In this document: positions 35,309-46,694 of the stretch, piece after piece | Layout: each line of letters starts with the position of its first letter | Numbering within the stretch: position 1 is the stretch's first letter | Made by a program: the position numbers and the translations under genes | Notes under the pieces: model-generated | Told to the model about the DNA's origin: nothing | The model's database searches: none | Seen by the model: only the letters and a program-made list of their open reading frames with translations | Source of the DNA: Eupeodes corollae | Lineage: Eukaryota > Arthropoda > Insecta > Diptera > Syrphidae | Length of the DNA stretch: 64,000 nt | NCBI RefSeq assembly: GCF_945859685.1 | Contig: NC_079149.1 | Location: forward strand, 64,188,991 to 64,252,990 | Direction: 5' to 3'

Positions 35309-37567
35309 TGCAAAATGGTACTTAGGTATTATTTTTGTTTTTTAAACAAAAATAAAATAATGTGTGTTTTTTTTTTTAATTTCTATATGTATTTATAGAT
35401 TAGATTTTTAGATGTTTTGTTGTTTTTCATATAGGATTCATTTGTGATGTTGGTGGGCAAAATATATTGTTTTATATGAACTCTCTAATATCAAGCTATT
35501 TAGTTAACACGTCTAATGCGATTATTAATAAGCCTAATAGGATAGGTATATTAATTTATATACATAGAATGGGCTCTATTTGTCACCCATTTTAACAATT
35601 TTATAGATATATCTGTATTTATATGTAAGTATGCAATTTTTTTTTCTATGACTTATAGGCACAATAAGAGACTTCCTGAACCATGGAACTTGTATTTATT
35701 AACTATGTACATCAAAACTTTAGCCAGGGAAAATAATATGTTTTTTTCTTTTTTTTTGTTATAAACTTTTTTCACTAGGTATGGTAAATAAATTGGTAAT
35801 ATTTAAATATTATGCTCTGAAAGAAGAAGATTTTTCACCATTCCATGTATAGGTAGTTTTTGCTACGTTAGTTACATAAGTTCTTGATTTTTTTTGCTTA
35901 TCGAGAATATATTTTTTCTATTAATTTTAATTATTATAGGTATGTAGGTGTTATTTTGTTTATAAATTTGTGCACTGTTTTATTTACAAAGCCGTTCAAT
36001 ATTTAATTTATTATATTTTCATTAATATTACACAGGTACGTTTCGTATAATATAACCCATAAATTGAGTGTTACGAACTGTAGTTGATTATGTAATTCCT
36101 TTCATTTTCTATTAACCGATATTTTCGTACGAATATTTTGTAGGTAGGTATATATATCTTATCTTCTTCACTTTTGTTTTCTAAGCACTTATATATGAAA
36201 TGTTCATATTATTCATCGGCGTAATTTACATTTTACAAAGTAAATTTTAACATCACAACTTCGAACAAACGTTATCTGACTTAAGTTCTAATATGCAAGC
36301 ACCTTTAATGGATATATATTGTATATATATATATAACTCAGTTTAAAACTCATAAAACATAACACATCTAAATATATAACTATATATTTTAATAAGAGGA
36401 TCGCAGATTTTTCTTTTCTTTTATATTATATGTTTTATGATTTTTTGTTTTGATTATTTAATATGAAGTTATTGCGTCACAAAAAAATAAATATATCTGC
36501 GTATAACAAAAGACTTCGATCGGCTTTAAGTAATGAACTAAATATCCGGTGTACCCATTTCTTTATTTTAAACATGTTAATTGTAAACTTCTTGAGGAAA
36601 AAACCCAAAAAGTCTTTCCAATGTGAAATACACACATAGTTTAAACAGTTAAAGGTTCAATCCTAAAAATAAATCAATAAGTTAAGAGCATTCAACGAAG
36701 GATTCTTCCTTAAAAGAGAACTTTTGTGGAGCTTTTTTTATATTGGATATGGCTGAAACAAATTGAAATGAGTTTCAAGCAAATAGGGAAAGCTTTTGTA
36801 TTGGCCCTTTACACATTCAACTGTCCCTAAGCACCTGACAAAAATAATATAGGGATATATTTTTGGGTCTGGAAATGAAGCGGAATATTTAATATAAAAA
36901 GCGTTAAAATGTTGTTTCTTCTGTCACTTATCGCACTTCGCACTGAAGTTCAATAGCAATTCAGGACGAAATATAGTCCTACTTCAGTTAGAAAACCTCA
37001 TGAATTTTGTCCCTAATCATGATTTCTCCACTTTCAAGTCCTCAGAAAAGGAGGATACACAATTTTCAAATCACGTCAGATATAGTGGATCCAAAATGCA
37101 AAGATCTTTATGATTGCAGATCAAGAAACAGCCTTAATGCAAACATGAAAACATTTTCATCATCGTAGAATCATTTTTTTACACAATTTCCCGCTCTCTT
37201 TTCTTTATAATTGTAGATGCAGATAGATAAAAATCGACCAATGGAACAGCCAAATAGGACTTAAAAACTTACATTTAAATTGTGAACTGACCCTTTCACT
37301 AATCATCGAAATTTAATTGTCAATTTATTCAGTCAACTCAGCATTTTATCATGGTACAGTACTAGAACGAGCAACGTCTGCAATTATAAAAAATGTCTAA
37401 AGAAATTCGGAGTCCGTAAACGCAGCTTTAAAAGCGTTTATGCAGTGTGTTCGTCGAAGTTTCGAAAATATAAATGACGTATTTTGCGTAAATGGCAAAA
37501 ACACTCTAGTAAAGATATAAATCCTTCGTACGTATCACCCTCCAAAACCCATTGGTTTACATTTTTG
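35309..37567. other. No gene seen
   Basis: AT-rich stretch with T runs and short ATs; no exon, RNA gene or element end recognised. Confidence 0.35.
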
Positions 37568-37569
37568 TA

Positions 37570-38874
37570 AAGGGTGATTTTTTTGAGGTTAGGATTTTCA
37601 TGCATTAGTATTTGACAGATCACGCGGGATTTCAGACATGGTGTCAAAGAGAAAGATGCTCAGTATGCTTTGACATTTCATCATGAATAGACTTACTAAC
37701 GAGCAACGCTTGCAAATCATTGAATTTTATTACCAAAATCAGTGTTCGGTTCGAAATGTGTTTCGCGCTTTACGTCCGATTTATGGTCTACATAATCGAC
37801 CAAGTGAGCAAACAATTAATGCGATTGTGAACAAGTTTCGCACTCAGTTTACTTTATTGGACATTAAACCAACCACACGAATGAGTACAGTGCGTACAGA
37901 AGAGAATATTGCGTCTGTTTCTGAGAGTGTTGCTGAAGACCGTGAAATGTCGATTCGTCGCCGTTCGCAGCAATTGGGTTTGTGTTATTCGACCACATGG
38001 AAGATTTTACGCAAAGATCTTGGTGTAAAACCGTATAAAATACAGCTCGTGCAAGAACTGAAGCCGAACGATCTGTCACAACGTCGAATTTTCAGTGAAT
38101 GGGCCCTAGAAAAGTTGGCAGAAAATGCGCTTTTTTATCGACAAATTTTGTTCAGCGATGAGGCTCATTTCTGGTTGAATGGCTACGTAAATAAGCAAAA
38201 TTGCCACATTTCGAGTGAAGAGCAACCAGAAGCCGTTCAAGAACTGCCCATGCATCCCCAAAAATGCACTGTTTGGTGTGGTTTGTACGCTGGTGGAATC
38301 ATTGGACCGTATTTTTTCAAGGATGCTGTTGGACGCAACGTTACGGTGAATGGCGATCGCTATCGTTCAATGCTAACAAACTTTTTGTTGCCAAAAATGG
38401 AAGAACTGAACTTGGTTGACATGTGGTTTCAACAAGATGGCGCTACATGCCACACAGCTCGCTATTCTATGGCCATTTTGAGGGAAAACTTCGGAGAACA
38501 ATTCATCTCAAGGAATGGACCGGTAAGTTGGCCACCAAGATCATGCGATTTGACGCCTTTAGACTATTTTTTGTGGGGCTACGTCAAGTCTAAAGTCTAC
38601 ACAAATAAGCCAGCAACTATTCCAGCTTTGGAAGATGACATTTCCGAAGAAATTCGGGCTATTCCGGCCGAAATGCTCGAAAAAGTTACCCAAAATTGGA
38701 CTTTCCGAATGGACCACCTAAACGCAGCCGCGGTCAACATTTAAATGAAATTATCTTCAAAAAGTAAATGTCATGGACCAATCTAACGTTTCAAATAAAG
38801 AATCGATGAGATTTTGCAAATTTTATGCGTTTTTTTTTTTTAAAAAGTTCTCAAGCTCTTAAAAAATCACCGTT
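37570..38874 (+). mobile_element. Mariner transposon, DD41D (rosa-type), with intact transposase ORF
   Basis: The ends AAGGGTGATTTTTTTGAGG and (reverse complement) AACGGTGATTTTTTAAGAG are imperfect inverted repeats flanked by TA at 37568-37569 and 38875-38876. The 1305-bp element carries one uninterrupted transposase gene (37683-38744). Size, TA target and catalytic spacing fit the mariner branch called rosa. Open reading of the whole gene suggests a recent insertion. Confidence 0.9.
37683..38744 (+). CDS. Mariner (DD41D) transposase
   Basis: A 353-residue DNA transposase expected to bind the element's inverted repeats and carry out cut-and-paste transposition at TA sites. Residues 1-60 hold a helix-turn-helix (NEQRLQIIEFYYQNQCSVRN) and about 75-125 a second paired-domain-like motif (RRRSQQLGLCYSTTWKILR). 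The DDE/D core has Asp159 (LFSDEAHFW), Asp252 (FQQDGATCHTA) and Asp294 (CDLTPLDYFLWGY). The last two are separated by 41 residues, hence DD41D. No stop, frameshift or missing catalytic residue is seen. ATG at 37683 gives the usual length for the family. Activity is not shown by sequence alone. Confidence 0.92.
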   Translation: MNRLTNEQRLQIIEFYYQNQCSVRNVFRALRPIYGLHNRPSEQTINAIVNKFRTQFTLLDIKPTTRMSTVRTEENIASVSESVAEDREMSIRRRSQQLGLCYSTTWKILRKDLGVKPYKIQLVQELKPNDLSQRRIFSEWALEKLAENALFYRQILFSDEAHFWLNGYVNKQNCHISSEEQPEAVQELPMHPQKCTVWCGLYAGGIIGPYFFKDAVGRNVTVNGDRYRSMLTNFLLPKMEELNLVDMWFQQDGATCHTARYSMAILRENFGEQFISRNGPVSWPPRSCDLTPLDYFLWGYVKSKVYTNKPATIPALEDDISEEIRAIPAEMLEKVTQNWTFRMDHLNAAAVNI

Positions 38875-38879
38875 TAGAT

Positions 38880-38965
38880 ATAGATAAACTTTTAAACAAG
38901 ACAAATCGACAGACTGGATGGGAAGTTATCAGTGTGGGTCGCATCCCAGCCTCTTTTTTTTTGTT
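38880..38965 (+). mobile_element. Short fragment of the Jockey-type LINE
   Basis: About 75 bp (AACTTTTAAACAAGACAAAT through GTGGGTCGCATCCCAGCCTC) nearly identical to 3835-3905, the C-terminal region of the same LINE family. It lies directly right of the mariner and close to satellite repeat copy C. Confidence 0.75.
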
Positions 38966-39209
38966 CTCGTTTTGTAGATGATCAATTTGCTAGCTCTTAC
39001 CTCCAGTCTAGTGCCTAGCATTCTGAAGTTGAAGAACCTCGTCCTGTTGTGAACAGCTGAAAGTTGTTTTTATTTTTTGACAGCTATCATAATACAGCTA
39101 TCCAACTCGTTCAACAAGGTACCTAAAAATCCACCTATCGAAGATACCCTATCCAACACGAGATTGAACGCAGCCATTATTGAGTCAGCTTGATTTGTAT
39201 TGGTGTAAA

Positions 39210-40345
39210 CCATTTACCAAAAACACTCTATACTTGTATCAATTTTTACCAAATTTGCGTACTATTTTTTTTAGATTTTATTTTTTATGGAAAAAACGGA
39301 TTGTTAGATTTTTATATAAAAATTACTGAATATCGAAAACAATATTTTCTGTGAAATAAAATAAGTTTGAAGCCAATATTTTTAATTTTTGAAAAGCTAT
39401 TTGAGTCGAAAGTAAATTTTTACCAAGTTTTAGTATTGTTTTTTTTAGAGTTTTATTTTTTGTAAAAAAAACTGTCAATTCGATTTTTTTTTAATTTTAC
39501 TGAATGTTGACAACAATATTTTTTGAAAAATAAAAGTAAATTAAAGCCAATATCTCAAAGTTTTGAAAAGATATTTTAGTCGAAAATTAATTTTTACCAA
39601 CTTTTATTAATTTTTGTTTAAGGTTTTTATTTTTTGTAAAAAAACTGTCAATTCGATTTTTCTCAACATTTTTCAGAATGTTGAAAACAATATTACTTAT
39701 AAGAAAAAATAAGTTTGAAGCCTTAATTTCAAGTTTTTGAAAATATATTTGAATCGATATTCAATTTTTACCAACTTTGAGTAATGTTTTTATCAGATTT
39801 TTATTTTTCATAAAAAAAACTGTAAATTCGTTTTTTCTCAAAATTGTATCAGATGGTTGCACTAAATTGTTTTGGAGATGAAATCATAATTTAGTCGTAA
39901 AATTTTGGAGGTGAAACATTTTTTTCCGTTTTTTTATTTATAAAAAAAAACCGTTAAATGGATTTTTTTTCAAAAAATATACTTCTTTGATATCACGTTA
40001 CAATATATTATATAAAATTTAATTCAAGTCTCTAGCGTTTTTGGTTCGTAAGATATTAAAAGTTAACCAAAATGTTCACCTTTTTTCAAACTGCTATGGT
40101 TAAAAAACCACCCACGCATTTTCTTGAGAGCCCTTTCTGCATCTTTCTGCCTTATTGTATAACAAAATTTATTTGAAATCCATATCTCTTTTGGTTCCTG
40201 AGCTATGGACGACGAAAAAAACGTCGCGAACGTACGAACGTACGTACACACGCACGCACAGACATCTTTCTACAAATCTTTTATTTCGACTCTAGGGACC
40301 TTGAAACGTCGAGAAATGTCAAAATTTTCAATTTGACAAATCGGA
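39210..40345 (-). repeat. Dispersed satellite-bearing repeat, copy C (three units, reversed)
   Basis: Reverse-oriented copy of the repeat at 2745 and 25570. Tandem units are marked by GAAAAGCTATTTGAGTCG-type motifs at 39391, 39565 and 39739 (174 bp each). They lead into the conserved block (CGACGTTTC against GAAACGTCGAGAAATGTC at about 40303). The terminal hairpin head is missing: similarity stops at GACAAATC near 40341. Confidence 0.8.
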
Positions 40346-40354
40346 TTCTTATGT

Positions 40355-40665
40355 TGCTTGAACCTGCCCATTATTAACTGTCATTTTGGTAGTTAGGAAG
40401 ATTTTTCTTGACTAACTTTCCAGTCAACTTTCCATTAAAGTTGCCTTAATTAGAAGATAATTTGTTGGTAGCTGGCCAATCAAATACTAGAAACTTGCCT
40501 AACTTTTAAGTCCCATATGTCGTCTGAACCTGCCCAATTTTGTTTGGCTTTGAAGGTACAGGTAAGTGAAGTAAAGCTTCAAATTTGACGTCTGAAAAAC
40601 TAACTACCTACCTTGGTTATTGATCGAATATAGCGTTCAAGGAATACAGTTGACTGCAAACATTT
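40355..40665. mobile_element. Rearranged copy of the GGGCAGGTTCAGAC MITE
   Basis: Two right-type ends (GAACCTGCCCATTATT at about 40360 and GTCTGAACCTGCCCAATT at about 40526) bracket 165 bp almost identical to the last part of copy 1. The following 110 bp resemble the reverse complement of copy 1's left part. The order implies internal rearrangement or two overlapping insertions. Confidence 0.6.
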
Positions 40666-40674
40666 TCAGTGATG

Positions 40675-41180
40675 AAACTTATTTTTGACTCAAAATGTTC
40701 GTCAATAAGGAAAATATGAAATATAGGTCGTGTGAAAATCCACTTTTCCATGAATAAGCACTTTATTCACAAAAAATAACAATTTGGTGTGGTTTGCAAT
40801 TTTGAATATTTTGTTCGTCTGCGAAAACGATCGCCACGTTACTAAGAATGGCCAGCGTTATCTGATTACTGCCATGAATAACGATTATAACGAACTTAGG
40901 CAACATGTAGTTTTAAAAGGAAAGTGCCGCAAGTCACAGGACTGTTTTCTTTGGTACTAAATTAATCATTTTTGTACAAGCAATTTGTGACCGAGTCATC
41001 GATAAAGGATCCAACGAATCGGCCACTGCAAACGGGCCTGCTGCGGTGGCCATATGAACGCAGTCGAGTTATATTCATAAATGTTTTATTGATGTACTTA
41101 AAGTCGATAATAAATTAGGTTCAACTATGAACTATAACTATGAGGCTAAAAGCTCTGAAATCATCTTGGACTAAATGCTA
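40675..41180 (+). mobile_element. Decayed mariner transposase C-terminal half
   Basis: Scattered mariner landmarks in shifting frames: HKK.QFGVVC (from TVWCG), ENDRHVTKNGQRYLIT (from VTVNGQRYREMIT) and finally HCKRACCGGHMNAVELYS, the typical mariner C-terminus. Many stops; no intact ends recognised. Confidence 0.5.
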
Positions 41181-41265
41181 CAACAGGTTTTATTTCAAAA
41201 ATGTATCCATCCATTCACGGGACCACTACACAGGGCGACAAAACAATGCTTTTTAAAGGGATTAA

Positions 41266-41656
41266 TGGCTGAAACACAAATACGCTTCAGCTTCGGCTTC
41301 GTTTGCGTTACGTTGAGCCTGCTTCGAAGTTGCTTTGAATGACACATCCAATATGACATTTATAAAATGGCACTTCTGTCATTAGCAGATGTTATTTTTT
41401 TTTTCAATACAAAAAATCGAAAAAGTTATCTCAGGAGTAGCTTACACAGTCTAGAATAACCAATGGGAATGACTGTCAGACAAAGCAAATGTTCAGCAAA
41501 TTTGAACTAGAGATTCCGTTTGGAGTCATATTACGTTCTTTTTCTTAAGATTGTCAAATGAAACGTGATTTCAAAGCTTCAATGTGACAGCATGCATTGA
41601 ATTCATTGGCTGAAACAAACGTCAGGTGAAGCCGAAGCGTGTTTGTGTTTCAGCCA
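41266..41656. mobile_element. PIF/Harbinger-like MITE with TGGCTGAAACACAAA ends
   Basis: The left end TGGCTGAAACACAAATACGC and the right end (reverse complement TGGCTGAAACACAAACACGC) are inverted repeats, flanked by TAA at 41263-41265 and 41657-41659. Sub-terminal CTTCGGCTTC motifs are inverted too. 391 bp, no ORF. A 3-bp TAA duplication fits PIF/Harbinger. Confidence 0.8.
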
Positions 41657-41669
41657 TAAGGTGTCCTGA

Positions 41670-42257
41670 ATTCGAACCTCCCCTATGGGCTGGTGGCATC
41701 ATTGGAAGGTACTACTTCAAAGATGATGCCAATCGTAACGTAAGTGTGAATAGTGAGCGCTACCGTGAAATGATATCCAATTTTATTTTGCCAAAATGCA
41801 AGATCTTGACTTGCATGACATGTGGTTTCAACAAGCCAGCACTCGCAACAATGGACTTATTGAGGAGTGAGTTCTGCAAACATTCGGGATCGGTCAATTG
41901 GCCACCTAGATCGTGCAATTTAACGCCTTTAGACAATTTTTTGTGGGGTTATGTTATATATACAGACAGGGTTATGTTGTATATACAGATAAGCCCGTTT
42001 CAATTTACGCATTGAAAGACAACATTGAAGCATTTATTGGTTAGATACTGGCCGAAATGTTGGAAAGAGTATGCCAAAATTGACTAATTGGATGGACCAT
42101 TTGAGGAGCAGTCAAGGTCAACATTTGCATGAAATAACCTTCAAACATTAAATTATATGGACCGTGCTATCGATTCATTTAAATATTTAATGCATTTTTC
42201 TGAATTGTATGTGTTTTTTTTTAAAAACTTTTTTAAAGCTTTTGAAAAATCACCCTA
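41670..42257 (+). mobile_element. DD41D mariner relic, C-terminal half and right end
   Basis: Translates as WAGGIIGRYYFKDDANRNVS, VNSERYREMISNFILPK and NWPPRSCNLTPLDNFLWGYV, parallel to the intact copy at 37.7 kb. The second catalytic Asp context is destroyed, a duplication/insertion follows GYV, and the right inverted repeat AAAAATCACCCTATA remains. It is non-functional and its left half is absent. Confidence 0.8.
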
Positions 42258-43450
42258 TACACATCTTGAATTAAGAAAGCGTCTTTGTACCTGTGTTTTT
42301 TTTTTAATTTTAAAAGGTAATTTAAAAAAAAATTACTAGATAGAGTAATTTTGAGGTTGGATTTGAATGAAGACTATCAAAACCAATTGAGAAAGTGCTA
42401 TTTAACTGTCATTGACTAAACCTTTTCGACCAGAGTTCCGCTTTGATGTAGATGGCACAAAGTTCATTATTAAAGCTCCTCCAACATCTTCCATTTTTAC
42501 ATACGGGGCTAAAAACTTTCCGTAAAGTTACAAGCGTAACAAAAGTGTTACACTTCTTCTATTTTTAGGTACTTATTGAACCATTTTTCTTACTTCATCA
42601 AATTCCTGTTCGAATTTTTTAGTTTACTGAATAAAGAATTAGAATATTTTTGTTTCAAAGGAATATTTTTCGTCTTTTCAAATAAGTTTTCAGATTTGTT
42701 TGAATGTTTACCTTTTTTTCTTTTTTTTTTTAAACTTCCATAAAGGCTCGAATCTATATGTGGTGCGTACAGGAGAATGGGCTTGTAAAAGGTAGAGAAA
42801 ACGCTTAAAACTTATGGTTATTGCATACTTCAAAATAAACTATTAACAAAAATGTCTATGTAATAATAGCCACTATTCTTTCTTGTTCATGCCCGTTCTT
42901 TACCCAAGAGTGCCTAATCTCTTTTAAAAGCAAAGTTTAATATAATTTCCAAGATAACTAATTTTGTACAAAAGCTTTATCTTCATATTGAAGAAATATG
43001 TGATAAAATTGTATAAATGAACCAATTGCAATTTCCATTTGGAAGTTCGTCCTGATAAAACTAGAAAGTTAACCACTTACTTAAATATAAGTATTGTCAT
43101 GTCCGGAATGCGGTTAAGAGCAAACAGATAGCAAATTTGTTTTGGAAAACACAAACCTTTAACACACTTTCAGGACACCTTGCGGAAGTTGTATTCAAGA
43201 ATTTGTCTTGCTAATTTTTCGTTAAGTAAGCAGAGCACCCTGTACCTCGCAAACGGAAGTTTTAATGAACGATTTAAGCTTTAATTTTGCGATGATTAGC
43301 ATCCAATCAAATTAATAAGTTAAAATTTGAAATTAGGAGGAAAGTTATCAGATTTTAAATTTCAACTTTAGTAGGTAAATTTGTTGAGGCAATTAAGTAT
43401 GTTTGTCTTCTTAATAATCAATGCATAATTATAAGGGGTTAACTGGGCGT
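42258..43450. other. No gene seen
   Basis: AT-rich sequence; nothing recognised. Confidence 0.35.
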
Positions 43451-43454
43451 ATAA

Positions 43455-46000
43455 AATAAATAAATAAATTGGATGGCGCAACAGTGTGTTGAGAAATGGG
43501 GCTTAGTGACTTACAACTCTTAACCATTCCTGTGTGCGAGTATTGTTGTAAGGGATGGAAGGGACCTACATTTTAATGGCGAATCAGAACGCCTAATTTA
43601 AGAAAGCACTTTTCGTGACAAATATCCACAAGGGGACATGGAAATCTCCTGATCAATCAACCGTCAACCAGATTGACCACATTGCGATCGACGCACGACA
43701 CTTCTCCAGTATCCAGGATATCCGAACATTCCGAGAGGCCAACATTGACTCGGACCACTACCTTGTTGTAGCCAAGGTACGGCTACGGATATCCCGATCC
43801 AAACCAAAACAAGGAAGTACTGTGAGAAGAGTCGACGTTAGACGGCTACAATCGCAAGAGACTGCCATGTCCTTTTCCGATCGAGTCTCTAATAACCTCT
43901 TAAGGAGTCCTATGCTTCCTGCATTAAGCATTGAAAACCAGTGGCAACATTGCCTTGCAGCCATCAGAGATGCCGCCTCTGAAGTGCTAGGTTTCACACG
44001 GCCACCACAGCGAAACCCCTGGTTTGACGACGAATGCCGGCAAGCGCACGCAGCGAAACAAAAGGCATACAAAACGGCGCTGCACAAAAGGACTAGAGCT
44101 GCTCGCGAGCACTACGAGCAGAAGACGAAAAAAGAACACCAACTTCTAAGACGGAAAAAAAGAGAGCATGAGAATCGCGCGATCGCGGAGATAGAGAGAT
44201 GTCACAACAGGAATAAGGTTCGTAAATTTTACCAAAAGGTAAAAAAAACCTCCCAAGGGAACCAGCCACGAAGCCTGTAAAGACGATCAAGGGAACATCG
44301 TAGTAGAACCACAGTCGATGCTGAGAATATGGAAAGATCACTTCTCCAAATTATATAACGGCGATGACGAACCGAATTCCGCTGTAAGGGAGATAGAACC
44401 ACTCAACCTCGGCGACGCAGATCAACAATTCCGCCCACCCGACCTTGACGAAGTGAAGATAGCTATATCTAAACTTAAGTCAAACAAAGCTGCTGGAGCT
44501 GACGGCATCACCGCCGAACTATTCAAAGCAGCAGGCGATGACTTGGTAGGGAGCATGCACCAACTCATCTGCAAAATTTGGTCGGAAGAAAGCATGCCCG
44601 ATGAGTGGAATCTCAGCATAGTGTGCCCGATACATAAGAAAGGAGACCCTCTAAACTGCGCCAACTACAGAGGCATCAGTCTCCTTAACATTGCGTATAA
44701 GATCCTCTCTGCCGTATTATGTGAACGTCTGAAGCCATTCGTCAACAACCTGATTGGTCCTTATCAGTATGGCTTCAGACCAGGAAAGTCCACTATCGAC
44801 CAAATATTCACACTACGGCAGATCTTGGAAAAAACCCAGGAGCTTCAAATCGATACCCACCATCTCTTTATCGATTTCAAAGCCGCGTATGACAGCATCT
44901 ATAGGGAAGAGCTCTACCGAGCAATGTCTAGTTTTGGCATCCCTGTCAAACTTATCCGTTTGTGCAGAATGACGATGGAGAATGCACGCTGCTCTATCAA
45001 GGTCGGAAAAGATCTTACCGATGCATTTGATGTCAAAAAAGGTTTTAGACAAGGCGATGCACTGTCATGCGACTTCTTCAACATCGTTCTGGAAAGAATT
45101 GTGCAAAACTCAACCGTCAACACTAGAGGCACAATCTTCCAAAGATCCATCCAATTACTCGGATACGCAGATGATATTGACATAATTGGAAGATCAAAGC
45201 GTGATGTCAGTGGAGCGTTTTTGAGCATTGCGACGGAAGCGAAGAAGATGGGTTTAGTGGTCAATGAGGGCAAGACCAAGTATATGCTGTCATCGAAAAA
45301 AGGACACTGAACAACGACGTCTTGGACAAAAAAGAATAATTCTTGCAAATCGCTGCTTCTTTGGACTTAGAAGGCAATTGAGAAGTAAAGTCCTCTCTCG
45401 AGCATCTAAAATCACCATCTATAAGACACTCATTATCCCGGTTCTCATTTATGGCGCTGAGGCCTGGACCCTGTCAAAGAAAGATAAGAGCGTCTTAGGC
45501 TGCTTCGAGAGAAAAATTCTTCGTGTGATTTTTGGTCCCGTACGCATAGATGGAGAATGAAGAGAAGATATAACGACGAACTGTATGGTCTGTACAGCGA
45601 CACTGACCTAGTTAGCAGAATCAAAGTCCAACGGCTTAGATGGCTAGGTCATGTAGAGCGGATGGACATCAACGCTCCAGCCCGGAAGGTTTTCGAATCC
45701 AATCCCTAGGGACGGCGCAGTAGAGGAAGACCGCGACTCAGGTGGCGCACCCAGGTGGGAGAGGACCTCAACCAACTTGGCGTGCGAAACTGGAGACAGC
45801 TAGCTAGGGACCGAGCTGGCTGGAGAAGCTTGTTGGTAGAGGGCCAGGTCCGCCCCGGACTGTAGCGCCACCTTAAGTAAGTAAGTAACTTTTCGTGACA
45901 AGAATTACTCTAGGAGAATTTGTCAATTACTCGCAAGGGACAGTGCTCGTGAAAAAAGCTTTAGATGGCATAGGCAGGGTCGAACTGTGGCAGAGACAAC
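43455..46000 (-). mobile_element. tRNA-derived SINE (reverse), split by an RTE insertion
   Basis: The left part (43455-43621) is the 3' half of the SINE in reverse: ATTT repeats, then GGCGCAACAGT (family end ACTGTTGCGCC). The right part (45902 to about 46000) is its 5' half in reverse, ending at GGCAGGGTCGAAC (B box). Joined, the two parts align without a gap to the intact SINE at 17412-17655. Between them lies the RTE copy 43622-45887. Confidence 0.8.
43622..45887 (+). mobile_element. RTE-like LINE, best copy, 5'-truncated, with 14-bp target duplication
   Basis: The longest copy of the family. It starts inside the endonuclease (NQIDHIAIDARHFSS, SDHYLVVAKV, open to 44280), then a +/- frameshift, an RT frame 44318-45310 with YRGISLLNIAYKILS, GFRPGKSTIDQIF, FRQGDALSCDFFN and the catalytic GYADDI, and a frameshifted C-terminal region (RLRWLGHVERMDINAPARKV). 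The 3' end is GGACTGTAGCGCCACCTTAA with (AAGT)3. ACTTTTCGTGACAA at 43608-43621 is repeated at 45888-45901, showing target-primed insertion. At least three lesions make it non-autonomous now. Confidence 0.9.
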
Positions 46001-46694
46001 TCGTACTACAAATATATAAATGATGTGGTGTTTCATATACACATTAAGGTTCCTTAAAAGACCTTCTTCAATTTCCAAGTTCTGTGAAAATATTTTTATT
46101 CGAAGGGCCTCTAATAAGGCCGAATATTTGGTTTTTAATTACTAACCTTTGACAGGTTAGGCTAAATGTATTTTTCGAAATAAAAAAAAAAACGGAATTT
46201 CTAGATTTTATATGATTTTTATTGGTTTGCAAATCATGGAAAAGGCCTAATATTTACTCTTTGGATATCGAATACAAATATTTTTCGAATCATAAACCAA
46301 ATTTGAGAAATCCATTGAGTAAATTAATTGATCCTTAATTTTAATTTAACTGTTCAAATAATTTAAATAATTCATACATCAATTTTGTCTAAACACATGG
46401 GGAATTAAATCCAATAATAACAATAAAATACTGCCTTAGCTATAGCTAATTTCTGTTCCCCAGAATTTTTGGCGTTTCCTTTTAACTGGTTTGTATATGC
46501 CCACTTTTTTCATATTGCAACAAAATTTAAATTATAAACTTGAATTTTATTAGAACTAAGCAAACGTGTGCGGATTTTGTCTTTCGAATATTGTAAAGCC
46601 AAAAATGTAATTGTATATACAAAATAAACAATAAACATAGAAAATATTGATATTATTATCTCTAACTTATATAAAATGTACACTATTCTTTCTG
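46001..46694. other. 3' flank of YME1L
   Basis: AT-rich region downstream (minus sense) of the YME1L stop codon; it should contain its 3' UTR. TTTATT-type motifs (AATAAA on minus) occur near 46620-46630, TTGTTTATTTTG, about 70 bp past the stop and compatible with a polyadenylation signal. Confidence 0.4.
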
